Assembly: GCA_016703545.1 (NCBI GenBank)
Contig: JADJBX010000001.1
Span: 806,001 to 870,000, forward strand
DNA: 64,000 bases
From: Candidatus Amarobacillus elongatus
GTDB lineage: Bacteria; Chloroflexota; Dehalococcoidia; Tepidiformales; Tepidiformaceae
Direction: 5' to 3'
This document shows, in pieces, positions 7,980 to 15,950 of the stretch (the stretch's first letter is position 1; every line of letters starts with the position of its first letter). Below the pieces are notes generated by a model, which did not search any database, was not told where the DNA came from, and saw only the letters and a list, made by a program, of their open reading frames with translations. The translations under genes and the position numbers were made by a program.

Positions 7980-8759
7980 TCAGGTGGCCGGCGTCACGGG
8001 CTCGAAGAGATTCGCACGTACCCATGCCGCCGTCATATGCGGCCGCGACAGCGCGACCTCGTGCCGCCCCGTTGGCGCTACCCGCAACCGCCATCCGAAC
8101 CGCTCCGCGACCGCGCGCACCGGGCCGATCGGGGCCGCACCGTCGCGTTCCCCGTGCAGCGCCTCGACCGGCACATGGATCCGCTCCGCGAGCCCTTCCA
8201 CGTGCCCGGCGAAGATGATCGCCTCGATCGCCTCCGCGTGGCTCTCGAAGGTGTGGTGGAACCCGCCCGAGACCATCATGTCCGCGTGCCGCCAGGTCAT
8301 GCGGCTCGCCACCGGCAGCCACATCCGCCTCGTTCGGTGGATCGCGACGCAGCCGGCGTGTGTCAGCTGGTGTTGGCGCAGCAGGATGTCGCGCACCCGC
8401 CCCCGGCGGCGCATGTGCGCTAGCCCTTCCGCGCGCGATCGGTACACGGGCAGGCCCGCAACCCCCACTCGCTCGAACTGCCCCGGCCGCCGTACCGCCA
8501 ACGCCATCGCGACGATGCCGCCCATCGAATGCCCGAGGATATGCGTTGGCTGTTCCTGCTCCACAACCGGCAGGAGCGCGTCCACGACATCGTCGAGCTG
8601 GTACGAGCGCATTCCCCGCCCCTGCCGCCCGTACCCCGGCAGGTCCGGCGCGATCACCTCCGCATCATGCGAAAGCTCCGCCGCCAGCGCATCCCACACA
8701 CTCCGCCGAACCAGGAACCCGTGCAGGAGCAGTAACCGCGGCCGCGCGCCATCGTTCAT
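7980..8759 (-). CDS. alpha/beta hydrolase
   Basis: 259-aa alpha/beta-fold hydrolase. The oxyanion-side motif LLLHGF is near residue 12, the nucleophile elbow GHSMGG holds the serine, an acid is likely in LHGERDG, and GRHEVAL supplies the histidine. A cap region rich in Arg and His lies in between. No signal peptide is seen. The substrate is unknown; esterase, lactonase or C-C hydrolase activity are all possible. It lies 42 bp downstream of the SDR gene on the same strand and is probably cotranscribed. Confidence 0.85.
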   Translation of the reverse strand: MNDGARPRLLLLHGFLVRRSVWDALAAELSHDAEVIAPDLPGYGRQGRGMRSYQLDDVVDALLPVVEQEQPTHILGHSMGGIVAMALAVRRPGQFERVGVAGLPVYRSRAEGLAHMRRRGRVRDILLRQHQLTHAGCVAIHRTRRMWLPVASRMTWRHADMMVSGGFHHTFESHAEAIEAIIFAGHVEGLAERIHVPVEALHGERDGAAPIGPVRAVAERFGWRLRVAPTGRHEVALSRPHMTAAWVRANLFEPVTPAT

Positions 8760-8801
8760 CGCCCCGATCGTCGCGCACCCCGTCCCCCGGCGCCAGCCCC
8801 G

Positions 8802-9555
8802 TTACCGCAGCGAACGGCCCCCGTCGATCGTCAGCACCGTCCCCGTCACGTAGCTGCTCGCGTCGCTCGCCAGGTAGAGCGCGGCGCCGGTGATATCGGC
8901 CGCATCGGCCACCCGCCCGAGGGGTACGTCCGCGCGCAGCGTCTCGCCCCAGCGGCTCGCGAAGAGGTCGCTCGTGAAGTCCGTGTCGACCCACCCCGGC
9001 GCGATGCTGTTCACCCGCACCCCCCGGTCCGCCCATTCCAGGGCCAGTCCCCGCGAGAGCGAATCCATTGCCGCCTTGGTCGCGCCGTACACGCTCAATC
9101 GCGCCAGCGGCTGCGATGCCGGCCACGGAGCTCATGTTGATGATCGATCCGCCCAGCTTCGCCTCGAACAATCGCCGCGCGATTTCCGCCGACCAGAAGA
9201 ACGTCCCCCGCACGTTGATGTCGAACGCGGGGTCCCAGTCCTCGACGGTCACGAACTCGGCCCGCTTGTAGAAGCTGCTCACGCCGGCGTTGTTCACGAG
9301 CACCGTGACCGGCTGCAGCCGCCACGCCTCCTCCGCCGCGCGCGCGATCTGTGCCGGGTCCGCGTTATCGCACACCTTGCCGATGGCGTTCGGCCCCAGC
9401 GCCGCCTCCGCCTCGCGCAGCTGATCGGCGTTTCGGGCCGTGATCACCACCCGTGCACCCGCATCCACGAACGCCCGCGCAATCGCGAACCCGATCCCCC
9501 GGGACCCGCCCGTCACGACGGCGAGCCGGCCCTCCAACCGAAATGCGTCATCCAT
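8802..9555 (-). pseudogene. SDR-family oxidoreductase interrupted by a one-base frameshift
   Basis: Classical short-chain dehydrogenase, NAD(P)-dependent. The N-terminal half has the cofactor motif TGGSRGIG, the NNAG motif and the catalytic serine in INMSSVAG. The catalytic YxxxK (VYGATKAAM) and the C-terminal half (PGWVDTDF, ending DGGRSLR) are in another frame. One surplus base near 9100-9115 explains this: the span is 754 nt, and removing one base gives a normal 250-residue enzyme. As written, the first frame loses Tyr and Lys, so no active enzyme would be made. It may be a true mutation or a consensus error; the flanking halves show no other decay. Confidence 0.8.
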
Positions 9556-9604
9556 GCCCGGTTTCTACCATCCCCGCGCATCACCGTCGCGGCGCGCCCG
9601 CCGC

Positions 9605-10636
9605 TTACTGAAAGATCACGAGGTCGGGCTGGGGCGAAAGCGCCGCCACGTGCGCCGGCGACAGCAGGTTGACGTCCTCGTCATAAAACAGCTTGAGCCC
9701 ACCGTGGGGGGCTCCATCCTGCGCGACGAACTGGTCGTAGTGCGCGAGTTTGATCCCCTGCCCGCCGAACCCGTCCATGTCGATGACGAGGTCCACCCCG
9801 GGGTACCACGCCAGCTCGCTCTTGTTGCGGATCATCCCCGGCGTGAACTGGTGCACCACCAGCATCCGGTTGCCGAGCCCGTGCGCCGTGATGTACTCGG
9901 ACATCAGCCGCTGCGCCTCGTTGATCGCGCTCGCGTCCATGCCGCCGATGATCGTCCCCGGCGCGACCCCCGGCGGCATCGCCCACTCCGGGTCCACCGC
10001 GAGGTGCACGCGTGGATTCGCAAGGTATGGGAGCAGCCGCGGGATCTCCTGCCCCACCGTGCTGTGGCCCATCTGCACATCGAGGATGACAAGCAGGTCG
10101 TGCTCCTCCGCGAGCGCGAGCTGGTGGTCGATGGCGTCCGAGGGCATGCGCACCAGCCAGCTGCCGTCCGCGGTCGCCGCCGCCTGTGCCACGGCCGCGA
10201 TCAGGTGCAGCGCGCCGATCGCGTGGCGGCCGCCGTTGGCCTCGTCGTACGCGGCCACTTCGCCCGCGAGCCGGGCGAGCATCTGCGCCTCGGTGCCTTC
10301 TCCAAGCACCCCGAGACCCGGCACGCCCGGGTACCCGTAGTACGCAACCACCTGGCAGTTTCGAAGCACGGAATCGCCGTCCGCGGGGCGAACGTCGAAC
10401 CCGGAGACGTCGCCGCGCGGTTCGTAACAGCGTGCCGCGGCCAGCGGCGGCGGCGGCGTGGGAGTCGGCGTCGGCGCGGGAGTGGGCGAAGGGGCAAGGC
10501 CGTCCCGCGCGATGGCTGGCGCAACCGCGCGTCGCGTGAACCCCTCCTGCGCGCTCCCGGATTCCCCGAGGAGGGCCACCGCGATACCCGCCACGATGAT
10601 CATCGTCGCGATGAACAGTCCCGCCGGTGTGCTCAT
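9605..10636 (-). CDS. membrane-anchored or secreted protein with barrel-like catalytic-domain look, unknown
   Basis: 343 aa. The N-terminus has an uncleaved-anchor or signal-like helix (residues about 5-25), then a Pro/Thr-rich linker with repeated TP dipeptides, then a globular domain of about 260 residues beginning VVAYYGYPGVPG. Phrases such as ALHLIAAVAQ, LLVILDVQMGH, VHLAVDPEW and LVIDMDGFG look like strands of a TIM-barrel glycosidase-like fold. I know similar uncharacterised extracellular proteins from Actinobacteria, but no activity is established. It probably acts outside the membrane. Confidence 0.65.
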   Translation of the reverse strand: MSTPAGLFIATMIIVAGIAVALLGESGSAQEGFTRRAVAPAIARDGLAPSPTPAPTPTPTPPPPLAAARCYEPRGDVSGFDVRPADGDSVLRNCQVVAYYGYPGVPGLGVLGEGTEAQMLARLAGEVAAYDEANGGRHAIGALHLIAAVAQAAATADGSWLVRMPSDAIDHQLALAEEHDLLVILDVQMGHSTVGQEIPRLLPYLANPRVHLAVDPEWAMPPGVAPGTIIGGMDASAINEAQRLMSEYITAHGLGNRMLVVHQFTPGMIRNKSELAWYPGVDLVIDMDGFGGQGIKLAHYDQFVAQDGAPHGGLKLFYDEDVNLLSPAHVAALSPQPDLVIFQ

Positions 10637-10679
10637 GCTCCGAGTGTACCGTCGCCCGTCACCCGGTGCTTGGCCGCCA

Positions 10680-11183
10680 CTACTTCCCGGCCGTCAGCGA
10701 TCCCACGTCCTTCCACACCAGTTCCGCGCCCGAGTGGCCCGCCGCGACCATGATCCCGGTGGCGCCCAGGCCCGCCAGCACGGCCACCGCGTAGACCGCC
10801 GTCGGCGCCCACTCCGGCAGGTTCCAGCGCTTCCCGTAGCGCGTCACGAGGAACAGGCCGATCGCGGTCAGCGCGAACACGACGGCGAGGTTGCGGGCCA
10901 TCTCGCCCTCTTCCGGGTGGTCGCCGAAGTTGACCCGTCCCAGCCCCTGCTCCCTCGCCACGTCCTTCACGCGATGCTCCAACGGCTCGCCGCTGCCCGC
11001 CGCGAGGATGGCGAAGAATGCGCCGCCCGCCGCGAGCAGCGCCACCGGCAGCGCGTACACCTGCCGCCACGGCGCCCGCCACCCCGTGACCACCAGCGCG
11101 AGCATCGCCAGCGGCACCAGCACCACCGCCGCATGCACGATGAGTGCGTGCGCCGGCAGCCCCATCAGCCGATCGATCTCCAT
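10680..11183 (-). CDS. DUF2231-type membrane protein
   Basis: 167 aa starting MEIDRLMGLPAHALIVHAAV, the typical DUF2231 opening with a conserved GxPxHxxxVH-like pattern that may bind a metal or haem. Four membrane helices follow, with a soluble loop between helices two and three. ATG 11183 has GGAGGGA upstream. The role is unknown; relatives are often near copper or redox genes. Confidence 0.8.
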   Translation of the reverse strand: MEIDRLMGLPAHALIVHAAVVLVPLAMLALVVTGWRAPWRQVYALPVALLAAGGAFFAILAAGSGEPLEHRVKDVAREQGLGRVNFGDHPEEGEMARNLAVVFALTAIGLFLVTRYGKRWNLPEWAPTAVYAVAVLAGLGATGIMVAAGHSGAELVWKDVGSLTAGK

Positions 11184-11369
11184 TCCGTCCCTCCGCGGGC
11201 CGCGGTCGGCGGCCAACCCTGCATCATTCACGCACGGTGGTACGCGACGGGTAAGCGCCGATCGAACCTTCGCGCCCGGGCCTTCCGCGCCGTTTTCTCG
11301 GGCCGTGATTGACAGCTCGCGCCGGCCCCGGCGATCGTGACGGGCGCAGTCCCCACCCGGAGCAGCGCC

Positions 11370-11591
11370 ATGTGCCGCAGCATCAAGCCCCTTCGCACCA
11401 CGACCGGCCCCGCCTCCGATGAGGAGATCCTCGCCGCCGCCCTCCAGTTCGTTCGCAAGGTGAGCGGCTTCCGCACCCCCTCTCGGACGAACGAGGACGC
11501 CTTCGGCGCCGCCGTCGCGGACATCGCCGCGTCCACCACCCGTCTCCTCCAGTCGCTTCCTCCCAAGAAGGAGACGCCCGCCCGAAACTGA
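11370..11591 (+). CDS. DUF2277 family protein
   Basis: 73 aa starting MCRSIKPLR. The family signature MCR-(N/S)-I-(R/K)-x-L followed by DEEILAAALQFVRKVSGF is clear. The internal ATG at 11370 is the family start; the 33 bases upstream in frame do not match. Small cytosolic protein of unknown function, common in Actinobacteria and Chloroflexota. It is four bases ahead of the next reading frame on the same strand. Confidence 0.85.
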   Translation: MCRSIKPLRTTTGPASDEEILAAALQFVRKVSGFRTPSRTNEDAFGAAVADIAASTTRLLQSLPPKKETPARN

Positions 11592-11664
11592 CCCATTGGG
11601 CCCTTGCGCTCCCCCGGGCGCCCGCCCACGATGCGCGCGCCGGGCGTTCCCGGTGAGGCGGGCC

Positions 11665-12255
11665 GTGCCGGACTCTCTTCGCGTGCCGGGGTTCATCGCC
11701 ATCGGCCTCGTTCTCCTCGCCTACTTCATGGCCGAATCGGGCCGCCTGCTGCTCGCGCTCGTCCGCCGTCACCGGCGCCCCCCTCAGGACCACGGAACGC
11801 TCCCGGCGATCGCCGCCACGTTCGTCTTCTCGGAGGTCGCGGCCTTCGCGCTCTTGCTGTTCGCGCCGCGCCTCGATTTCGCGGGCCGGTGGTGGGCCTG
11901 GCAACTCGCTGGCGCGGCCTGTGTCGTGCTCGGCGCGGCCATCCGTGCGGCCGCCGTCCGCGCCCTCGGCGAGGCCTACTCCCCGGTCGTGACCGTCACA
12001 CCCGGCCAGTCCATCGTCAGTGGCGGGCCATACCGCCTTGTGCGGCACCCTGCGTACTCCGGCGCGCTCATCATGCTCGCGGGCGGCGGATTGGCCTCCG
12101 GCAACGCCGCCGGCCTGGCCGTCTGCGTCCTCGCGCCGCTCGTCGTCCTCATCGCGCGCATCCGCGTCGAGGAGCGAACCCTGCTCGCGGAACTCGGCGC
12201 CACCTACGGACGGTACATCCAGGGCCGCAAGCGGCTCATGCCGTTCGTCTGGTAG
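11665..12255 (+). CDS. isoprenylcysteine carboxyl methyltransferase-like membrane protein
   Basis: 196 aa with about five membrane segments. The C-terminal signature GPYRLVRHPAYSGALIML followed by RIRVEERTLL and YGRY belongs to the ICMT/PEMT (NnrU-like) methyltransferase superfamily, which binds S-adenosylmethionine at the membrane face. The substrate is unknown in bacteria. GTG 11665 was chosen because a GAGG lies just upstream; more upstream in-frame starts add only arginine-rich sequence. Confidence 0.82.
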   Translation: MPDSLRVPGFIAIGLVLLAYFMAESGRLLLALVRRHRRPPQDHGTLPAIAATFVFSEVAAFALLLFAPRLDFAGRWWAWQLAGAACVVLGAAIRAAAVRALGEAYSPVVTVTPGQSIVSGGPYRLVRHPAYSGALIMLAGGGLASGNAAGLAVCVLAPLVVLIARIRVEERTLLAELGATYGRYIQGRKRLMPFVW

Positions 12256-12285
12256 CCGTCTCCGCCGTCACCGGCCGTTCGCCCC

Positions 12286-13029
12286 TCAGCGTTCGCGCAG
12301 CCAGGCCGCGGCCATCGCCCTGCCCTCTTCCTCGCCCCGCTGCCGGTGCATCGCCGCTGTCCCATGGACGAGGTCGCCGAGGAACAGGCCCCGGTCCGCC
12401 GCCGTTTCATACGGCTCGTCCTGTCCGATGTACTCCACGTGCAGCCGCTCGCACACGGCCCGCACGCGGCGATGCAGCTCCAAGCGCGTCCGCTCCGCTT
12501 GCGCGATCGCTTTCGGCGATGTGTCGGCCGAGAGCGCGTTCTGGGGCCCCCGCACCACCAGCACGGTCCCCTCTTTCGCGAGCACCGTGCGCGCGCACTG
12601 CTCCACCACCGCCGTCACCGCGTCGACGCTGAAGTTCGCCTCTCCCCCGACGGTGCGCAGCAGCCAGCGCCGGCCGAAGTGGAACGGGCGGGATTCCGCG
12701 AGCCATCGCACATCCGCCGCCGCCTGCCCCGCGTCGGCCAGCTTCCCACCCACCGAACCCAGCCGCCGCTGCAGCTTCAGCGGCACGGAGCGGTACGTCA
12801 CCCAGTACCCCGCGACCCAGAGGAGCACCAGGTCGGGTTCCGTCTCGTCCAGCCACCGTTTGAGCAGCCCCGGGAAGGCGGGCGTCGGCCACATCCGCTT
12901 GCTGATCGTCGCAGCCGGCTGCCCCGTCAGCTCTGCGAAAGTGCGTTCGGCCACCGCCGCCGTCCGCTCGCTCGCCGGCACGCGGTCGTTCTCGTCCTCG
13001 CTCGTGCCCAACCGGAGAATCGTCGTCAT
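12286..13029 (-). CDS. SGNH-hydrolase-like protein
   Basis: 247 aa, no signal peptide. The C-terminal part (LFLGDLVHGTAAMHRQRGEE) resembles block V of SGNH/GDSL hydrolases, where Asp and His of the triad lie in a DxVH-type motif; VVRGPQNALSADTSP could be the mid-domain block. The N-terminal GDS block is only weakly matched (LRLGTSEDEN), so the nucleophile is uncertain. Function is tentative. The start ATG at 13029 lies 8 bp after the end of the preceding membrane protein gene, so the two are probably one operon. Confidence 0.5.
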   Translation of the reverse strand: MTTILRLGTSEDENDRVPASERTAAVAERTFAELTGQPAATISKRMWPTPAFPGLLKRWLDETEPDLVLLWVAGYWVTYRSVPLKLQRRLGSVGGKLADAGQAAADVRWLAESRPFHFGRRWLLRTVGGEANFSVDAVTAVVEQCARTVLAKEGTVLVVRGPQNALSADTSPKAIAQAERTRLELHRRVRAVCERLHVEYIGQDEPYETAADRGLFLGDLVHGTAAMHRQRGEEEGRAMAAAWLRER

Positions 13030-13036
13030 CGTCGCC

Positions 13037-13465
13037 CTACGACGCCGCGCGGCGGTCCCGCTTCGCCGCCAGCAGCAACAGAATCCCGCCGATGGGCGGC
13101 AACAGGAACGCCAGGGCGCTCGCGACGCCAATCGCCACTTCCAGCCGGCTGAGGTTCTCGGCGGCGAATTCCATCCCCGCCAGGGGCAGCAGCGGCAGCC
13201 CGAGCCCGATGAGCATCCACCCCGCGAAGCGCGGGTACGAAGGCGACAGGATCACCAGCGCCAGCAGTGAAATCGCCCCGAACGAGTACGCGAACGACAG
13301 GAAGTCGATCGCCTTACGGCTCAGCCCCTCTCCGTCGTCGCCGAAGTCGTCCTTCCCGATCCGGTACCCCAGCGCGCAGAGCAGGAAAAGCGCCGCCGAG
13401 ACCGCCACGAGGATCGCGGGGAGTGCGAACGGGCGTGCACTCGAACCACTACCGTCGTGTTCCAT
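13037..13465 (-). CDS. four-helix membrane protein, unknown
   Basis: 142 aa, ATG 13465 with GGGGAG just upstream (a second ATG at 13480 is possible). Helices at about residues 14-35, 55-75, 82-102 and 115-135, with a basic C-terminus KRDRRAAS. No family recognised. It lies directly downstream of the copy B element and its terminator, so it could be controlled by readthrough of that element. Confidence 0.6.
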   Translation of the reverse strand: MEHDGSGSSARPFALPAILVAVSAALFLLCALGYRIGKDDFGDDGEGLSRKAIDFLSFAYSFGAISLLALVILSPSYPRFAGWMLIGLGLPLLPLAGMEFAAENLSRLEVAIGVASALAFLLPPIGGILLLLAAKRDRRAAS

Positions 13466-13560
13466 CGAACTCCCCATCATCCCTGCCCGGCTCCCATGCG
13501 TTGGTTTCCCTACCGTATCGGCCGGGCGCATTCCCGGCCACGGCCGAATGGCCGCGCACG

Positions 13561-13588
13561 GCGAAGGCCCCGTCTCCGGGGCCTTCGC
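13561..13588 (-). terminator. intrinsic terminator of copy B element
   Basis: CGAAGGCCCCG with CGGGGCCTTCG, 3-4 nt loop, at the same relative position as the copy A terminator. Confidence 0.7.
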
Positions 13589-13707
13589 GATCTGGTGCAT
13601 GGGGTCGGCGGTCTCGTTCTGCCTCGTTGTCACCGCTGGTGGGTTGGCCGGGCCTCCACCGTGGGAGCTGCATCCGGCGCGTTCGTGGCAGTCAGGCCGC
13701 CTGTGGG

Positions 13708-13773
13708 CTATTGCCCGGGGCCGGTCCTATCAACCTGAAGGACTCCGAACAGGGCGTGGATGGTGCTGCGCAT
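13708..13773 (-). CDS. conserved micropeptide, copy B
   Basis: ATG 13773 is preceded by AGGAGG with good spacing. The first 16 residues equal those of the ORF at 201-251 (MRSTIHALFGVLQVDR), all five codon differences being synonymous. It then continues TGPGQ before TAG, where copy A already stops. Unknown function. Confidence 0.6.
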   Translation of the reverse strand: MRSTIHALFGVLQVDRTGPGQ

Positions 13774-13948
13774 CTCATTCCTCCTGTCCCCGCGGGCGGC
13801 CCGTTTCCGGTCCCTGGTCCCGCGTCCGCTCTCTCGATGAATCAGTTGTACTCCTCCACGAACCCCTTGCGCGGTCCATCCGGGCCCACTCCCATGGGCC
13901 GTTGGGACCCGTCCACCATCCCTCCACCCGGCCCGCCGCAGGCGCGCA

Positions 13949-13978
13949 AAGAAGGGGTGGCCGAGGCCACCCCTTCTT
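13949..13978 (-). terminator. terminator of the etfBA operon
   Basis: Perfect 14-bp inverted repeat with AAGAAGGGGTGGCC as one arm, about 35 bp past the etfA stop. Confidence 0.85.
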
Positions 13979-14013
13979 CCATCATGCCGTCGTCCCGTCT
14001 CCGGGCCGTGGTC

Positions 14014-14973
14014 CTACCCGAGCTTCTTGATCTCTTCGATCAGCGCGGGGACGACCTTCTTGTAGTCGTCGATGATCGCGAACTTGGACACCTTCACCAT
14101 GTTCGAGTCGGCGTCCTTGTTGATCGCGACGATGTTCTTCGAACCCGCCATGCCCGCCATGTGCTGGCTCGCGCCGCTGATCGCGACGGCGATGTACAGG
14201 TTCGGCGAAACCGTCTTGCCCGTCAGGCCGACCTGCTGCGACGGCGGGTACCAGCCGAGGTCGCAGGCCGCGCGCGAAGCGCCCACCGCCGCGACCTTCA
14301 TCGTCGCCGCGAGGTCTTCGAGCATCTTGAACGCATCGGCATCGCCGAGACCGCGGCCACCGCTGACCACGACCGCCGCGTCTTCGAGCTTGATGCCCGT
14401 CGTTTCCGCCTTCGAGATGCCGAGAACGTTGATGCGCGCCGCGCCGGCCGCGTCAATCGTCTTCGTCTCGCCGCCGCCCGCGCCGGCTTCCGGCGCGTCG
14501 AACGACTTGCCCTTCACCGTCACGATCTGCAGCGGCGCGGTCCAAGTGTGCTCCGCCCGAGCGTTGCCACCGAAGGCCGCACGCGTGGCCCGCAGGCGCC
14601 CGCCGTTGATCTTCAGTTCGACGCAGTCCATCGCCGCGCCGGTCTTGTTCGCGAACGCCAGCGCCGGTGCGAGGTCGCGGCCGAGGCTGCTCTGCGCCAG
14701 CAGAACGATGTCCGCGCCCGACTGCTCGATCGCGGCCTGGACGGCCGGCTGCAGCACTTCCGCCATGCCGCTCGCGAGGGCCGCGTTGGTCCCGACGTAG
14801 ACGGTCGAAGCGCCGTGCTGGAGCAGCGCCTGCGCGCCACCCTGGCCGGCCACGAACGCCGACACCGCACCGCCGCCCTGCGACGAGAGCTGCTGAGCGG
14901 CGCCCAGCAGTTCGAGCGAGGATGCCGAGACGCCATCCGCGGCGGCTTCGGCAACAACCAGAATTCCTGCCAT
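14014..14973 (-). CDS. etfA: electron transfer flavoprotein, alpha subunit
   Basis: 319 aa. Binds FAD with the C-terminal domain: SGGRGLGD, VGLTGKTVSPNLYIAVAISG and IVAINKDADSNM are the conserved FAD-site segments. Forms a heterodimer with EtfB and carries electrons from acyl-CoA dehydrogenases to the respiratory chain. It follows etfB by 14 bp and is clearly in the same operon. Acyl-CoA dehydrogenase (27.2 kb) and enoyl-CoA hydratase (38.2 kb) in the window are possible pathway partners. Confidence 0.97.
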   Translation of the reverse strand: MAGILVVAEAAADGVSASSLELLGAAQQLSSQGGGAVSAFVAGQGGAQALLQHGASTVYVGTNAALASGMAEVLQPAVQAAIEQSGADIVLLAQSSLGRDLAPALAFANKTGAAMDCVELKINGGRLRATRAAFGGNARAEHTWTAPLQIVTVKGKSFDAPEAGAGGGETKTIDAAGAARINVLGISKAETTGIKLEDAAVVVSGGRGLGDADAFKMLEDLAATMKVAAVGASRAACDLGWYPPSQQVGLTGKTVSPNLYIAVAISGASQHMAGMAGSKNIVAINKDADSNMVKVSKFAIIDDYKKVVPALIEEIKKLG

Positions 14974-14987
14974 GTCGTCGGTGCTCC

Positions 14988-15791
14988 TTAGACCAGCTTC
15001 GCCGCGCGAAGCTTCTGCGCGAGAACGGCCGCCTTCTCTTCCGGCGTGTCGCCCTCGATGATTTCGACGTTGCTCTCCACCTTCGGCACGTACAGCGCCT
15101 CCAGCGGCATCGCGCGGTTGGCCGCGCCCACCTCATCGGCACCCAGGCCGAGGTCGGCGGCACTCCACACCTGCACCGTCTTCTTCGCCGCCATCATGAT
15201 CTGCCGCAGCTGCGGGTAGCGCGGTTCGCCGAACTCGTTCGAAACCGAAACCACCGCCGGCAGCGATACTTCCACGCTCTGGAAGCCGTCGTCCAGCACT
15301 CGCTCGACCTTCAGGCCCGCGCCGCTGGTCTCGATCGCCTTCGCGACCGTCACCACCGGGATGTTCAGCAGCTGGCCGACACCCGTCGGCACCACGCCCA
15401 TGTCCCAGTCCGCCGAAGCGCGGCCCATGAGCACGAGGTCCGCCCCGCCGAGCTTCTCGATCGCCTTCGCCAGCGCGTTCGCCGTCTGGAAGTTGTCGAT
15501 GTCGCCGAAGGCCGGGTCGTTCAGGAGCACGCCTTCGTCGGCGCCCATCGCGAGCGCGTGCTTGATCGCGTCGCGCGCGGTGTCCGGACCGAGGCTGATG
15601 ACGGTCACCTTGCCGCCGCCGGTTGCATCCTTCAGACGAAGGGCCGCTTCCGTGGCCTGCGGGTCATATGGGTTCACGACGGGCGCGATGCCCTGGGCGG
15701 GGATGACCTTCTTCGCCGCTTCGTCCACTTTGAACGATGCTGCCGGCGTTTCCGGGTCCGGGATTTGCTTGACGCAGACGATGATGTTCAC
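14988..15791 (-). CDS. etfB: electron transfer flavoprotein, beta subunit
   Basis: 267 aa. The family opening (VNIIVCVKQIPDPE) fixes the start at GTG 15791, with AGGAGG 11 bases upstream; an ATG at 15848 would add 19 residues not seen in the family. The AMP-binding and interface segments ALAMGADEGVLL and DLVLMGRASADWD are present, and the recognition-loop region lies near QLRQIMMAAKK. It is first in the operon with etfA. Confidence 0.95.
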   Translation of the reverse strand: MNIIVCVKQIPDPETPAASFKVDEAAKKVIPAQGIAPVVNPYDPQATEAALRLKDATGGGKVTVISLGPDTARDAIKHALAMGADEGVLLNDPAFGDIDNFQTANALAKAIEKLGGADLVLMGRASADWDMGVVPTGVGQLLNIPVVTVAKAIETSGAGLKVERVLDDGFQSVEVSLPAVVSVSNEFGEPRYPQLRQIMMAAKKTVQVWSAADLGLGADEVGAANRAMPLEALYVPKVESNVEIIEGDTPEEKAAVLAQKLRAAKLV

Positions 15792-15950
15792 GCGGTAGCC
15801 GGCCTCCTCGGCAGCCGGGGGCGCGCTGTGGCCACCGGCAGATTTCACTCGGTTGGGGTTCTGGAAACCGCACGGGATGGTACCACAGTCCCAACGTTTG
15901 TGAAATCTCGCACAGCCCCCCGGGCCGCCTCCTCCCCGCCCGCCGGGCCC

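Larger units (their letters stand above)
13561..13935 (-). ncRNA. duplicated structured element, copy B (candidate RNA with embedded micropeptide ORF)
   Basis: Homologue of 51-418. Compared with copy A, the block after the micropeptide is nearly gap-free; changes fall in loops (GACA to AATA; the loop of the CTCC/GGAG hairpin) while the stems are kept. It starts just past the etfA terminator and ends with its own terminator, so it is a separate transcription unit or is fed by readthrough. The homology includes the upstream region (a GATYCATCGRGAGAGCGGRCG-like block), so the conserved unit is larger than the peptide plus hairpins. Confidence 0.65.
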
